This document shows positions 50,133 through 56,855 of a DNA stretch of 56,855 nt, in pieces (position 1 is the stretch's first letter; each line of letters opens with the position of its first letter). Where the stretch lies: NCBI GenBank assembly GCA_021789435.1, contig JAJYJO010000006.1:1-56855 (forward strand). Direction: 5' to 3'. The position numbers and the translations under genes were made by a program. Source of the stretch: Chloroflexota bacterium (GTDB taxonomy: Bacteria; Chloroflexota; Limnocylindria; Limnocylindrales; CSP1-4). The notes under the pieces were generated by a model. It searched no databases and was not told where the DNA came from. It saw nothing but the letters and a program-made list of their open reading frames with translations.

Positions 50133-51041
50133 TCAGGAGACGAATCCGTTGGCCTTGAGCCACTCGGTGGCGACGGCCGCGATGTCCTTCTTGTCGAAGA
50201 CGATCTCCGCGTTCAGCTTGGTCAGCGCCTCCGTCGTCATCTTGGCCGAGACATCGTTGAGGATCTTCTCGAAGGCGGTCTTGTCGACCTTGGCCAGAAG
50301 GTCATTGCGCACGAGCGGCGCGATGTTGTCGGCGGGCTGGGTGTGCTTGTCGTCGGTCAGGACGACCCAGCCGTTCTTGGCGATGTCGGGCTGCGTGGAG
50401 CAGAGTTCGCCGACGTCGATCGTCTTGGCGGTCAGGGCGTCGACCATCGGCTGGTCGCAGGCCGACAGCAGGGTCACATTCGTCGGCTGGAGCCCGTAGG
50501 CGGACTTGAGGGCGGCCGCGCAGACGGGGTTGGTCGGGCAGTCGGTCGCGAGGCCCCACTTGAGCTGGTTCTGGACGGCCGTCGTGTCGCTGAGCGTCGC
50601 GAGGTGGTACTGGTCGGCCGTCTCCTTGCGCACCACGAAGGCGTTCTGGTCGGCCGCCGGCGAGTAGTTGAGGACGGTGATGCCGCCGCCCTTGCCACTG
50701 AGCACCTTCTGGAGCTCCGCCGCGTTGGCCGCCGGATCGCCGGTCTGCTTGCCCGGCTCGTAGAAGGCGAGCCCGCTGCCGATGTACTCGGGCTTGAGGT
50801 CGAACTTGCCGCTCTCCAGGGCGGGGGCGCTCACCTGCCGGGTGCCGATGCCGATCGCCGTCCGGTCCACGGTATAGCCGTTCGCCTCCAGGGCCTGGGC
50901 GTAGATCTCGGCCATCAGCTTCGACTCGTAGAAGCCGTCCGAACCGACCCGGACGGTCGGCTTGCTGCCCCCTCCCGACGAGCAGGCGCTCACGAGCACC
51001 AGCACCGTCGCCCCGAGGGCAAGCACGCGGGGAAGCCGCAT
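50133..51041 (-). CDS. Quaternary-amine/osmoprotectant ABC substrate-binding lipoprotein
   Basis: A 302-residue exported lipoprotein. Lipobox LVLVSAC puts C20 at the lipid site. The domain begins at PTVRVGSDGFYESKLMAEIYAQALEANGY and includes the VDRTAIGIGTRQVSAPALESGKFDLKPEYIG block characteristic of the OpuAC/OsmF family that bind glycine betaine, choline or related compounds. PADNIAPLVRNDLLAK and AEIVFDKKDIAAVATEWLKANGFV complete it. ATG 51041 has GGAGGAGAG upstream. It has its own promoter (51095-51123), so it can be made in excess over the other subunits. Confidence 0.9.
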   Translation of the reverse strand: MRLPRVLALGATVLVLVSACSSGGGSKPTVRVGSDGFYESKLMAEIYAQALEANGYTVDRTAIGIGTRQVSAPALESGKFDLKPEYIGSGLAFYEPGKQTGDPAANAAELQKVLSGKGGGITVLNYSPAADQNAFVVRKETADQYHLATLSDTTAVQNQLKWGLATDCPTNPVCAAALKSAYGLQPTNVTLLSACDQPMVDALTAKTIDVGELCSTQPDIAKNGWVVLTDDKHTQPADNIAPLVRNDLLAKVDKTAFEKILNDVSAKMTTEALTKLNAEIVFDKKDIAAVATEWLKANGFVS

Positions 51042-51094
51042 GGGTCTCTCCTCCTGCTTCCGTGCCGCTCGGGCAAGCGACATCGGGTCGGCCG

Positions 51095-51123
51095 ACTATA
51101 GCCAGCAACCCCGGATCTCACAA
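51095..51123 (-). promoter_or_regulatory. Promoter of the substrate-binding protein gene
   Basis: TTGTGA (-35, plus 51118-51123) and TATAGT (-10, plus 51095-51100) with 17 bases between. The transcript would start near 51088 and carry a leader of about 47 bases before ATG 51041. Confidence 0.65.
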
Positions 51124-51198
51124 CGGCTCAACGGCCCGAAACCCCGGCCCCTTGCGCTCCGGCCTGCCGGCGCGGCTCCCCGTGGCGGCGGCATCTCC

Positions 51199-51933
51199 CT
51201 AGCCGGCGGCCCGCCCCTCGAGGGCCCGGCCCCGGTGCTCGCCGCCCTCGGCCGCCCGCAGCGGGACCGGGGTGAGGGCGCGCCCGAGGAGCGCGAAACC
51301 GCCCTCCACCAGGAGCGCGAGGGCTGCCACCAGCACGACGCCACCGAAGACCTGCCCCACGTCGTTCTGGGCGATCCCGAGCACCAGGTAGTTGCCCAAG
51401 CCGCCCCCGCCGAAGATCGCGCCGAGGGTCAGTGTCGCCACGATCTGGACGCCGGCCGAGCGGAGGCCGGCCAGGATGACCGGTAGAGCGATCGGGATCT
51501 CCACCCGCGCCAGGACCTGGCGCTCGCGCATCCCCATCCCCCGGGCCGCCTCGACCAGGTCGCGGTCCACCTCGCTCACGCCGGCGGAGGCGTTGACCAG
51601 GATCGGCGGCAGCGCGAGCACGATCATGGCGATCAGCGTCGGGTAGACCCGGAACCCGAGCTGCGGGTCGAAGGCGGCGGTGATGGGCGCGGCCAGGCCG
51701 ATCAGGGCCAGCGACGGGATCGCCCGGCCGAGATTGGCGGCGTTGATGGCGACCGTCGCCCCGCGGCCGGTGTGGCCGATCCAGAGCCCGAGCGGCAGCG
51801 CGATCGCGCCGGCGATCAGCATGGAGATGCCGCTCAGCGCGACGTGCTCGAGAAGCCGCGTGGGGATCCCGTTCGGGCCCGCCCAGTGGGCCGGATCGGC
51901 GAACCAGGCCGCCAGGGCGTCGAGCAGGACCAT
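51199..51933 (-). CDS. Quaternary-amine ABC permease (OpuC/ProW-type)
   Basis: A 244-residue membrane protein with about six helices. HVALSGISMLIAGAIALPLGLWIGHTGRGATVAINAANLGRAIPSLALIGL, VEAARGMGMRERQVLARVEIPIALPVILAGLRSAGVQIVATLTLGAIFGGGGLGNYLVLGI is the conserved coupling and EAA region. ATG 51933 overlaps the upstream permease stop by one base. Last gene of the ATPase-permease-permease transcript; the binding protein is transcribed separately downstream. Confidence 0.92.
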   Translation of the reverse strand: MVLLDALAAWFADPAHWAGPNGIPTRLLEHVALSGISMLIAGAIALPLGLWIGHTGRGATVAINAANLGRAIPSLALIGLAAPITAAFDPQLGFRVYPTLIAMIVLALPPILVNASAGVSEVDRDLVEAARGMGMRERQVLARVEIPIALPVILAGLRSAGVQIVATLTLGAIFGGGGLGNYLVLGIAQNDVGQVFGGVVLVAALALLVEGGFALLGRALTPVPLRAAEGGEHRGRALEGRAAG

Positions 51934-52589
51934 CAGCCGGCCGCCACGCCGCGCGTCGCGGCCCATGGCGTCAGGCGGGCCTGCAGCCGCACGAAGGCGA
52001 CGTCGACGGCCACCGCCAGCAGGATCGAGGGAACGGCACCGACGTAGATCTCCGTGGCGAACTGGAGGTGGTAGCCCGTCAGGATGAAGTAGCCGAGTCC
52101 GCCGAAGCTGTCGCTGATGACGCCGGTGATCGTGACGAGGCCGATCGTCGAGACACTCGCCAGCCGGAGCCCGGCGATGATCAGCGGGACGGCCAGCGGC
52201 AGCTCGACCCGCCAGAGCCGGCCCCAGCTCGTGTAGCCCATGCCGCGGGCCGCCTCCACGACCTCGGCCGGCACACCGTCGAACCCGGCGACGATGTTCC
52301 GGATCAGGATCACCAGGGTGTAGAGGATCAGCGGGATCTCGGCCGTCAGGACGGAGAAGCCGGTCACCGAGATGAGGGCCGCGAACATCGCGAGGCTCGG
52401 GATGGTGTAGAGGATCCCGGCCAAGGCGGCGATCGGGGGATAGACGGCCCGCCGCCGGACCGACCAGATCGCGAGGCCGAACGAGATGACGAAGCCGGCT
52501 CCGACGGCGATCGCCGTCAGCTCGAGGTGCTGGAGGACGCGGAAGGCGAGGACGCCCAGGTGATCCGCGACCCAGCTCCAGTCGATCAC
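51933..52589 (-). CDS. Quaternary-amine ABC permease (second subunit)
   Basis: A 218-residue permease from GTG 52589, which overlaps the ATPase stop by four bases (GTGA). HLELTAIAVGAGFVISFGLAIWSVRRRAVYPPIAALAGILYTIPSLAMFAALI and EAARGMGYTSWGRLWRVELPLAVPLIIAGLRLASVSTIGLVTITGVI are the EAA-type motifs. Together the two permeases form the translocation pore of an OpuC-type importer. Confidence 0.92.
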   Translation of the reverse strand: MIDWSWVADHLGVLAFRVLQHLELTAIAVGAGFVISFGLAIWSVRRRAVYPPIAALAGILYTIPSLAMFAALISVTGFSVLTAEIPLILYTLVILIRNIVAGFDGVPAEVVEAARGMGYTSWGRLWRVELPLAVPLIIAGLRLASVSTIGLVTITGVISDSFGGLGYFILTGYHLQFATEIYVGAVPSILLAVAVDVAFVRLQARLTPWAATRGVAAG

Positions 52590-53839
52590 GGCGCCGCCGC
52601 GGGCGGACGGGCGGCCGCGGGCCGACGCTCGGCCCTCCGGAGGGCAGCGCCGGCCCCGGCCCGCCCCGCGGCCCCGGCCCGCCCCGCGGCCCCGAGCGCC
52701 TCCATCGTGAGCAGGCCCAGGACGCGACCGGCCGGGTCGACGACGATGCCCGCCTGGACGTCGGCCGCGATCATCATCGACAGCGCGTCCTTGAGCGTCG
52801 TCTCGCGCTCCAGGAGCGGCGAGGCGGGGATGGCCAGCCGCTCGTCGACGATGCCATCGGCCGGCACGTCCCGGTCGGGCAGCCAGCCCAGCGGCCGGCC
52901 CGCCCGATCGATCAGCAGCAGGAACGGGAACGGGTCGGCCAGCGACCGCTGCCGGGCATCGCCGACCGGCTCGCCGGCCACCGCGGTGACGGCCTGATGG
53001 AGCGGCAGAGCGCCGATCCGGCTCAGCGAGAGGCGCTTGAGGCCGCGATCGGCCCCGACGAAGCGGGCCACGAAGTCGGAGGCCGGCCGGGCAAGGATCT
53101 CGTCGGGCGGGGCGAACTGGGCCAGGTGGCCGCCGGCCTGCATCACGGCGACCAGGTCGCCCATCTTGATCGCCTCGTCGATGTCGTGGGTCACGAAGAG
53201 GATCGTCTTGGCCAGCTCCGCCTGGATGCGCAGGAACTCGTTCTGGAGCCGCTCCCGGACGATCGGGTCCACCGCCGCGAAGGGCTCGTCCATCAGCATC
53301 AGCGGCGGGTCGGCGGCCAGGGCCCGGGCCACCCCGACCCGCTGCCGCTCGCCCCCGGAGAGCTGGGCCGGGTAGCGGTCGCGATAGCGCGCCGGGTCCA
53401 GGCCGACCAGCCCCAGGAGCTCCTCCGCCCGCTCGCGCTGCTGCTCCCGGGACCAGCCGAGGAGGCGCGGCACGGTCGTCACGTTCTCGCCGACCGTCCG
53501 GTGCGGGAAGAGCCCCACCTGCTGGATCACGTAGCCGATCCGGCGCCGGAGGGCCGTCACCTCCTCCCCGGCGACGTCCGTTCCGTCCACCAGGATCTGC
53601 CCGCCGGTCGGCTCGATCAGCCGGTTGACCATCTTGAGGCTGGTCGTCTTGCCGCAGCCGGAGGGGCCGACCAGGACACAGACGCTGCCGGCCGGGACCG
53701 TGAAGGTGAGGTCGTCCACGGCCGCCGGTCCGTCGCGGCGGTCGTACGACTTGCTGACGTGCCGGAACTCGACGGTCGCGGCGCACATCCCGGTCGCGTC
53801 GCGGCCGGCCGAGCTGGGAACCTTCGGATCGGCGAACAC
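52586..53839 (-). CDS. Quaternary-amine ABC ATPase with CBS domains
   Basis: A 417-residue ATPase from GTG 53839, with GCCGGAGG upstream. Walker A GPSGCGKTTS, signature LSGGERQRVGVARALA and Walker B LMLMDEPFAAVDP lie in the first 240 residues. FVGADRGLKRLSLSRIGALPLHQAVTAV begins a CBS domain pair (about 280-390) that in the OpuA/OpuC family senses ionic strength. The last 35 residues are a low-complexity Ala/Gly/Arg tail built on two tandem 18-bp repeats. A TACCAT box is 26 bases upstream of the GTG. Confidence 0.93.
   Translation of the reverse strand: MFADPKVPSSAGRDATGMCAATVEFRHVSKSYDRRDGPAAVDDLTFTVPAGSVCVLVGPSGCGKTTSLKMVNRLIEPTGGQILVDGTDVAGEEVTALRRRIGYVIQQVGLFPHRTVGENVTTVPRLLGWSREQQRERAEELLGLVGLDPARYRDRYPAQLSGGERQRVGVARALAADPPLMLMDEPFAAVDPIVRERLQNEFLRIQAELAKTILFVTHDIDEAIKMGDLVAVMQAGGHLAQFAPPDEILARPASDFVARFVGADRGLKRLSLSRIGALPLHQAVTAVAGEPVGDARQRSLADPFPFLLLIDRAGRPLGWLPDRDVPADGIVDERLAIPASPLLERETTLKDALSMMIAADVQAGIVVDPAGRVLGLLTMEALGAAGRAGAAGRAGAGAALRRAERRPAAARPPAAAP
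52651..52694. repeat. 18-bp tandem repeat in the ATPase 3' end
   Basis: Two full 18-base units and 8 bases of a third (CGGCCCCGGCCCGCCCCG pattern) at 52651-52668, 52669-52686 and 52687-52694. It codes for AAGRAG repeats in the low-complexity tail beyond the second CBS domain, where in-frame variation should be tolerated. Confidence 0.8.
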
Positions 53840-53910
53840 GGCAGCCTCCGGCGGAGACAGGCCGGGCCATGGTACCCGAGCCGTCCGCCCGGCGGCCCTC
53901 TCGACGCCGG

Positions 53911-54186
53911 TCAGGCAGGCCCGAGCTCCCGCGCGATCGCCCGCAGGATGAGGCGGGCGGCCTCCGCGCTCTTGCCGCCGAGGCGCTGGCCGGCGCCCTG
54001 CTCCAGGGCGAGCCGCAGGTCGCCGGCCATCCGCTCCAGCTCCGGGCTCCGCAGGGCGGGCTCCTCGGCGAAGGCCCGCTCCAGCCGGCCGAGGGCCGCC
54101 CGGCCGGTCTCCGCGGCATGACCCCTGGCCGCCAGCAGGGCCACCATTTCGGCCCGCAGGGTCTCCCTGGCAGCGTCCTCCGCCAC
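53911..54186 (-). CDS. Small helical hypothetical protein
   Basis: A 91-residue, largely alpha-helical, Glu/Arg/Ala-rich protein (AEDAARETLRAEMVALLAARGH, LERAFAEEPALRSPELERMAGDLRLALEQ). No Cys, no membrane segment. It lies 13 bases after the acetyltransferase stop on the same strand and may be co-transcribed. Coding is supported by composition and strand context only. Confidence 0.45.
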   Translation of the reverse strand: MAEDAARETLRAEMVALLAARGHAAETGRAALGRLERAFAEEPALRSPELERMAGDLRLALEQGAGQRLGGKSAEAARLILRAIARELGPA

Positions 54187-54199
54187 GGCCCGCCCGCCC

Positions 54200-54823
54200 T
54201 CAGCGCCAGCGGCGCGCCGACGATGCGGCCGGGACCGGGCCCGGTCGCGCCTCGCGCGCCGGCTCCCCGTGGCGCGCCCGCCAGTCCTGGACCAGGACGC
54301 TCATGTGGAGCTCGTCCCAATGGCGGCCGTCGCGCCAGATCGCCTCGCGGGCCCGACCCTCCAGCACGAAGCCGGACTTCTCGTACGAGTGGATGGCCCG
54401 CCCGTTGAAGGCGAAGACGGAGAGCGCGACGCGATGGAGGCGGAGGTTCCGGAAGGCGTGCTCGAGCATCAGGTCGGTGGTCTCCGTGCCGAAGCCGCGG
54501 CCCCAGGCATCCCGCTCGCCGATCGTGATGTGGTAGAGGGCCGAGCCGTTGTCGCCGTCGAGCTGGCTGAAGGCGGCCGTCCCGATCAGCCGGTCGTCCG
54601 CCCGTCGGTGGATCGCCATCGCCAGCGAGTCGAGGCCCATCACCCGGCTCTGGAAGAAGCGCTCGATCTCGTCCTCCGGCACCGGCCCGTCCTGGTAGCG
54701 GGTCAGGCGCGCCACCTCAGGGTCGGCGTACCAGCGCTGGAACGCGACCACGTTGGCCGGCCGGTGGCGGCGGAGCACCACGAGCCGGCCGGTGATCGTC
54801 TCGGGGAACCAGCTCTGGCGCAT
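54200..54823 (-). CDS. GNAT-family N-acetyltransferase
   Basis: A 207-residue acyltransferase of the ribosomal-protein-alanine/RimJ-like group. LVVLRRHRPANVVAFQRWYADPEVARLTRYQDGPVPEDEIERFF, IGTAAFSQLDGDNGSALYHITIGERDAWGRGFGTETTDLMLEHAF (acetyl-CoA site) and NLRLHRVALSVFAFNGRAIHSYEKSGFVLEG are the ordered blocks. ATG 54823 is chosen with AGGAGC upstream; the longer frame upstream is Pro/Arg-rich. The last 30 residues are an Arg/Ala/Pro extension. Substrate unknown. Confidence 0.88.
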   Translation of the reverse strand: MRQSWFPETITGRLVVLRRHRPANVVAFQRWYADPEVARLTRYQDGPVPEDEIERFFQSRVMGLDSLAMAIHRRADDRLIGTAAFSQLDGDNGSALYHITIGERDAWGRGFGTETTDLMLEHAFRNLRLHRVALSVFAFNGRAIHSYEKSGFVLEGRAREAIWRDGRHWDELHMSVLVQDWRARHGEPAREARPGPVPAASSARRWR

Positions 54824-54896
54824 CGGGCTCCTGGTCTCCTGCCGGGCGGTCCGCGGCGGGGCGAGGGAGGCGCTCGGTCCTCCCGGCGGCAAGGTA

Positions 54897-54902
54897 TACC
54901 AT
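54897..54902 (+). promoter_or_regulatory. Leaderless-type -10 box before the DNA ligase
   Basis: TACCAT, seven bases upstream of ATG 54910, with CGCGCCC in between and no ribosome binding site. TATACC overlaps it on its left. Confidence 0.5.
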
Positions 54903-54909
54903 CGCGCCC

Positions 54910-56646
54910 ATGCGCCGCTGGAGCCTGCTGGCCGAGCGCGTCGCGGCGACCACGCGGACGTCGGAGAAGACCGGGCTTCTCGCGGCGTACCTCCGGTCGC
55001 TCTCGGCCGACGAGCTGCGGCCGGCCGCCGTCTTCCTCTCGGGCCGGCCCTTCGCCGAGGCGGACCAGGGGCCGGTCGGCCTCGGCTGGGCGGCGATCGC
55101 CGCCGCGGTCACGCGCTTGGCCGGCCTGCCCGCCGGCGCGCTCGGCGAGGCGTACGATCGCTCCTCCGACCTGGGGGTCGCGGTCGGCGACGTACTGGCC
55201 GCCCGTCCGGTCCCACCGGATGCGGCCGCGACCCCATCGCTGACCGAGGTCGCGGCGGCCTTCGCGGCGATGCGGGACGCGGCCGTCCCGGCGGCGAGGG
55301 CCGCGATCTTCGGCCGGCTTCTGGAGCGGTGCGACGCGCTCACCGCCAAGTACCTCGTCAAGGTCCTGACCGGGGAGCTGCGGATCGGGCTCCGCGAGGG
55401 GCTCCTGGAGGCCGCCGTCGCCCGGGCCTTCGAGCGGCCACTCGAGGCCGTCCAGTGGGCGGGGATGCTCACCGGCGACGTGGGCGCGACGGCGGTCCTG
55501 GCCCGGGCCGGCCGCCTCGGCGACGCTCGGCTCGATCTCCTCCACCCGCTCCGGCTCATGCTCGCCTCGCCGGCCGAGGACGCCGCGGAGATCCTGCGGC
55601 GCCTGGGCCCGACCGTCTGGGCCGAGGACAAGTACGACGGCATCCGGGCCCAGCTCCACCGCCGGGGCCGCGAGGTCCGGCTCTACAGCCGCGACCTGCA
55701 CGACGTCAGCGGCCAGTTTCCCGAGCTGGTGGAGGCCGCGGCCGATCTGCCCTGGGACGGCATTCTGGACGGGGAGGTGCTGGCCTTCCGCGGGGGCACC
55801 GTGCTGCCCTTCCTGGCCCTCCAGGGGCGGCTGGGGCGCAAGGATCCGCCGGCCGCCGTCCTGGCCGGGACGCCGGTCATCTACGTCGCCTTCGACGCCC
55901 TGGCGCTGGGGCCGAGCTCCGACCGCGACGGCTCGGCGACGACGATCCCCGAGTCACTGCTGAGAGTCCCGCTCCGGGAGCGCCGCCGGCGCCTGGAGGC
56001 GCTCGACCTGCCGTCGGCCGCGTCCGGCGGGCGTTTCGCCCTTTCCCACCTGGTCACGGTCCGCTCCGCCGACGAGCTGGAGCAGGTCTTCGCCGCAGCC
56101 CGCGCCCGGCGCAACGAGGGGTTGATGGTCAAGGATCCGGAGAGTGGCTACTCCCCGGGAAGGCGGGGATACGGCTGGCTGAAGATGAAGAAGGCCCTCG
56201 CCACGCTCGACTGCGTGGTGGTCGGGGTCGAGGTCGGCCACGGCAAGCGCCACGGGGTCCTCTCCGACTACACGTTCGCCGTGCGTGACGAGATGGACGG
56301 GGGCCACCTCGTCACGATCGGCAAGGCGTACACCGGGCTGACCGACGCCGAGATCGCGACGATGACGACATGGTTCGAGGCCCACACCCTGCGCCGCTCC
56401 GGCCGCTACCGGGTCGTCGAGCCGAGCGTCGTGGTCGAGGTGGCGTTCGACGTCATCATGCGCTCGGGCCGCCACTCGTCGGGGTTCGCCCTCCGCTTCC
56501 CGCGGATCGTCCGGCTCCGGCCCGACAAGCGGCCCGACGAGGCCGACAGCCTGGCCACGGTGGAGCGGCTCTGGCGGGAGCTGCAGCACGGGGCAGAGTT
56601 CCTGGTGACGGCCGGGGCGCGCAAGGGCCTGGCGCCGGCCGGCTGA
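54910..56646 (+). CDS. ATP-dependent DNA ligase (archaeal LigB-like)
   Basis: A 578-residue ligase. N-terminal DNA-binding domain (1-220) is followed by the nucleotidyl-transferase core: motif I with K241 in EDKYDGIRAQLH, motif III ILDGEVLAF, motif IV GLMVKDPESGYSPG and motif V YGWLKMKK. The OB domain has SDYTFAVRDE and VEVAFDVIMRS. It seals nicks with ATP, unlike the NAD-dependent essential ligase that such bacteria normally have; roles in repair are likely. It is monocistronic with a leaderless-type box. Confidence 0.95.
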   Translation: MRRWSLLAERVAATTRTSEKTGLLAAYLRSLSADELRPAAVFLSGRPFAEADQGPVGLGWAAIAAAVTRLAGLPAGALGEAYDRSSDLGVAVGDVLAARPVPPDAAATPSLTEVAAAFAAMRDAAVPAARAAIFGRLLERCDALTAKYLVKVLTGELRIGLREGLLEAAVARAFERPLEAVQWAGMLTGDVGATAVLARAGRLGDARLDLLHPLRLMLASPAEDAAEILRRLGPTVWAEDKYDGIRAQLHRRGREVRLYSRDLHDVSGQFPELVEAAADLPWDGILDGEVLAFRGGTVLPFLALQGRLGRKDPPAAVLAGTPVIYVAFDALALGPSSDRDGSATTIPESLLRVPLRERRRRLEALDLPSAASGGRFALSHLVTVRSADELEQVFAAARARRNEGLMVKDPESGYSPGRRGYGWLKMKKALATLDCVVVGVEVGHGKRHGVLSDYTFAVRDEMDGGHLVTIGKAYTGLTDAEIATMTTWFEAHTLRRSGRYRVVEPSVVVEVAFDVIMRSGRHSSGFALRFPRIVRLRPDKRPDEADSLATVERLWRELQHGAEFLVTAGARKGLAPAG

Positions 56647-56665
56647 CGCGGCAGTCCACCGGCTC

Positions 56666-56690
56666 GGCGCCGGTGGTGCCCGCCGGCGCC
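56666..56690. terminator. GC hairpin after the DNA ligase (terminator-like)
   Basis: GGCGCCGG (56666-56673) pairs with CCGGCGCC (56683-56690) around a 9-base loop. The same GGCGCC motif repeats to its right in two 12-base copies (56689-56712), so it may form more than one hairpin. No T-run follows. Confidence 0.35.
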
Positions 56691-56731
56691 GGCGCCTTCC
56701 CCGGCGCCTTCCTGCGGGCCGGCGGCGCGGC

Positions 56732-56737
56732 TATCCT
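56732..56737 (+). promoter_or_regulatory. Leaderless-type -10 box before the last gene
   Basis: TATCCT, six bases upstream of ATG 56744 with GTGGCC between and no ribosome binding site. Confidence 0.5.
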
Positions 56738-56743
56738 GTGGCC

Positions 56744-56855
56744 ATGTTCCAGCCGCTCGCCGAACAGACGATCGAGATCACCCTCTACACCGACGCCTAT
56801 GTCGTCCGGGGCCACGCCCGGACGCGCCAGCGCCGGATCACCGACCTGCTGAACC
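56744..56855 (+). CDS. Unidentified gene, N-terminal 37 codons (runs off window)
   Basis: ATG 56744 opens a frame to the end of the window with a strand-turn-strand pattern (FQPLAEQTIEITLYTDAYVV then GHARTRQRRITDLLN). No family is recognised; a small beta-rich domain is suggested by the alternation and a leaderless-type -10 precedes it. Nothing about function can be said from this fragment. Confidence 0.55.
   Translation, partial: MFQPLAEQTIEITLYTDAYVVRGHARTRQRRITDLLN

Overview
The window is about 57 kb of very GC-rich (roughly 70% or more) bacterial DNA, densely packed with genes on both strands. No rRNA, tRNA, CRISPR array, insertion sequence or phage gene was seen. Gene content (polyphosphate glucokinase, DUF2089/DUF4097 pair, GT87, A-type Fe-S carrier, zinc-ribbon MscL, archaeal-type ATP-dependent DNA ligase) together with frequent GTG starts fits a high-GC Chloroflexota (Limnocylindria-like) or a deep actinobacterial lineage. 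This placement is inference, not proof. Several first genes of transcription units show a -10-like TANNNT only 6-8 nt before the start codon with no Shine-Dalgarno, which suggests frequent leaderless translation.

Layout. 1-4.8 kb: a DUF4097 beta-repeat protein (cut by the window edge) co-transcribed with a DUF2089 zinc-ribbon/HTH protein behind a near-consensus promoter overlapped by a palindrome; polyphosphate glucokinase; an AlkZ-like HTH_42 protein. 4-9 kb: an amine/amino-acid module of a glutamine-synthetase-like ligase, an intact SDR, an SDR broken by one nonsense codon, and a divergent APC permease. 9-15.5 kb: a LolA-like hypothetical, a striking one-polypeptide ECF sigma/anti-sigma fusion, aspartate ammonia-lyase with an insertion, a methyltransferase and a secreted phosphoesterase.

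15.7-26.1 kb: a CoA-thioester catabolic block (flavin reductase, alpha/beta hydrolase, EthD-like protein, three crotonase-fold enzymes including a zinc-ribbon-tailed one and a PaaG-like one, a PaaA/PaaC-family di-iron protein, 3-hydroxyacyl-CoA dehydrogenase). A PaaJ/PcaF-like thiolase at 39.3 kb could complete it. Together they look like an aerobic aromatic-CoA (phenylacetate-type) degradation route, interrupted by a GT87 membrane glycosyltransferase and a divergent sarcosine-oxidase-like flavoprotein.

26-39 kb: a secreted Thr-Pro-linker protein, then an unbroken chain of eight overlapping or abutting genes: small anchored protein, NAD-dependent sugar epimerase, COG4671-like glycosyltransferase, two GT4 glycosyltransferases, an MsbA-like ABC exporter, UDP-glucose dehydrogenase, histidine kinase, OmpR-type regulator. 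This reads as a self-regulated surface glycan or glycolipid assembly and export operon, and is the best candidate for an undescribed system here.

39-57 kb: thiolase, a two-gene ABC transporter, VOC protein, A-type Fe-S carrier with a palindrome between its -35 and -10, MscL, KDPG aldolase, a frameshifted and truncated flavoprotein relic, a DUF3048 lipoprotein, a small molybdopterin oxidoreductase, GT2 plus a UPF0104 membrane protein, a complete quaternary-amine/osmoprotectant ABC importer with CBS domains, a GNAT acetyltransferase, an ATP-dependent DNA ligase, and the first 37 codons of an unidentified gene.
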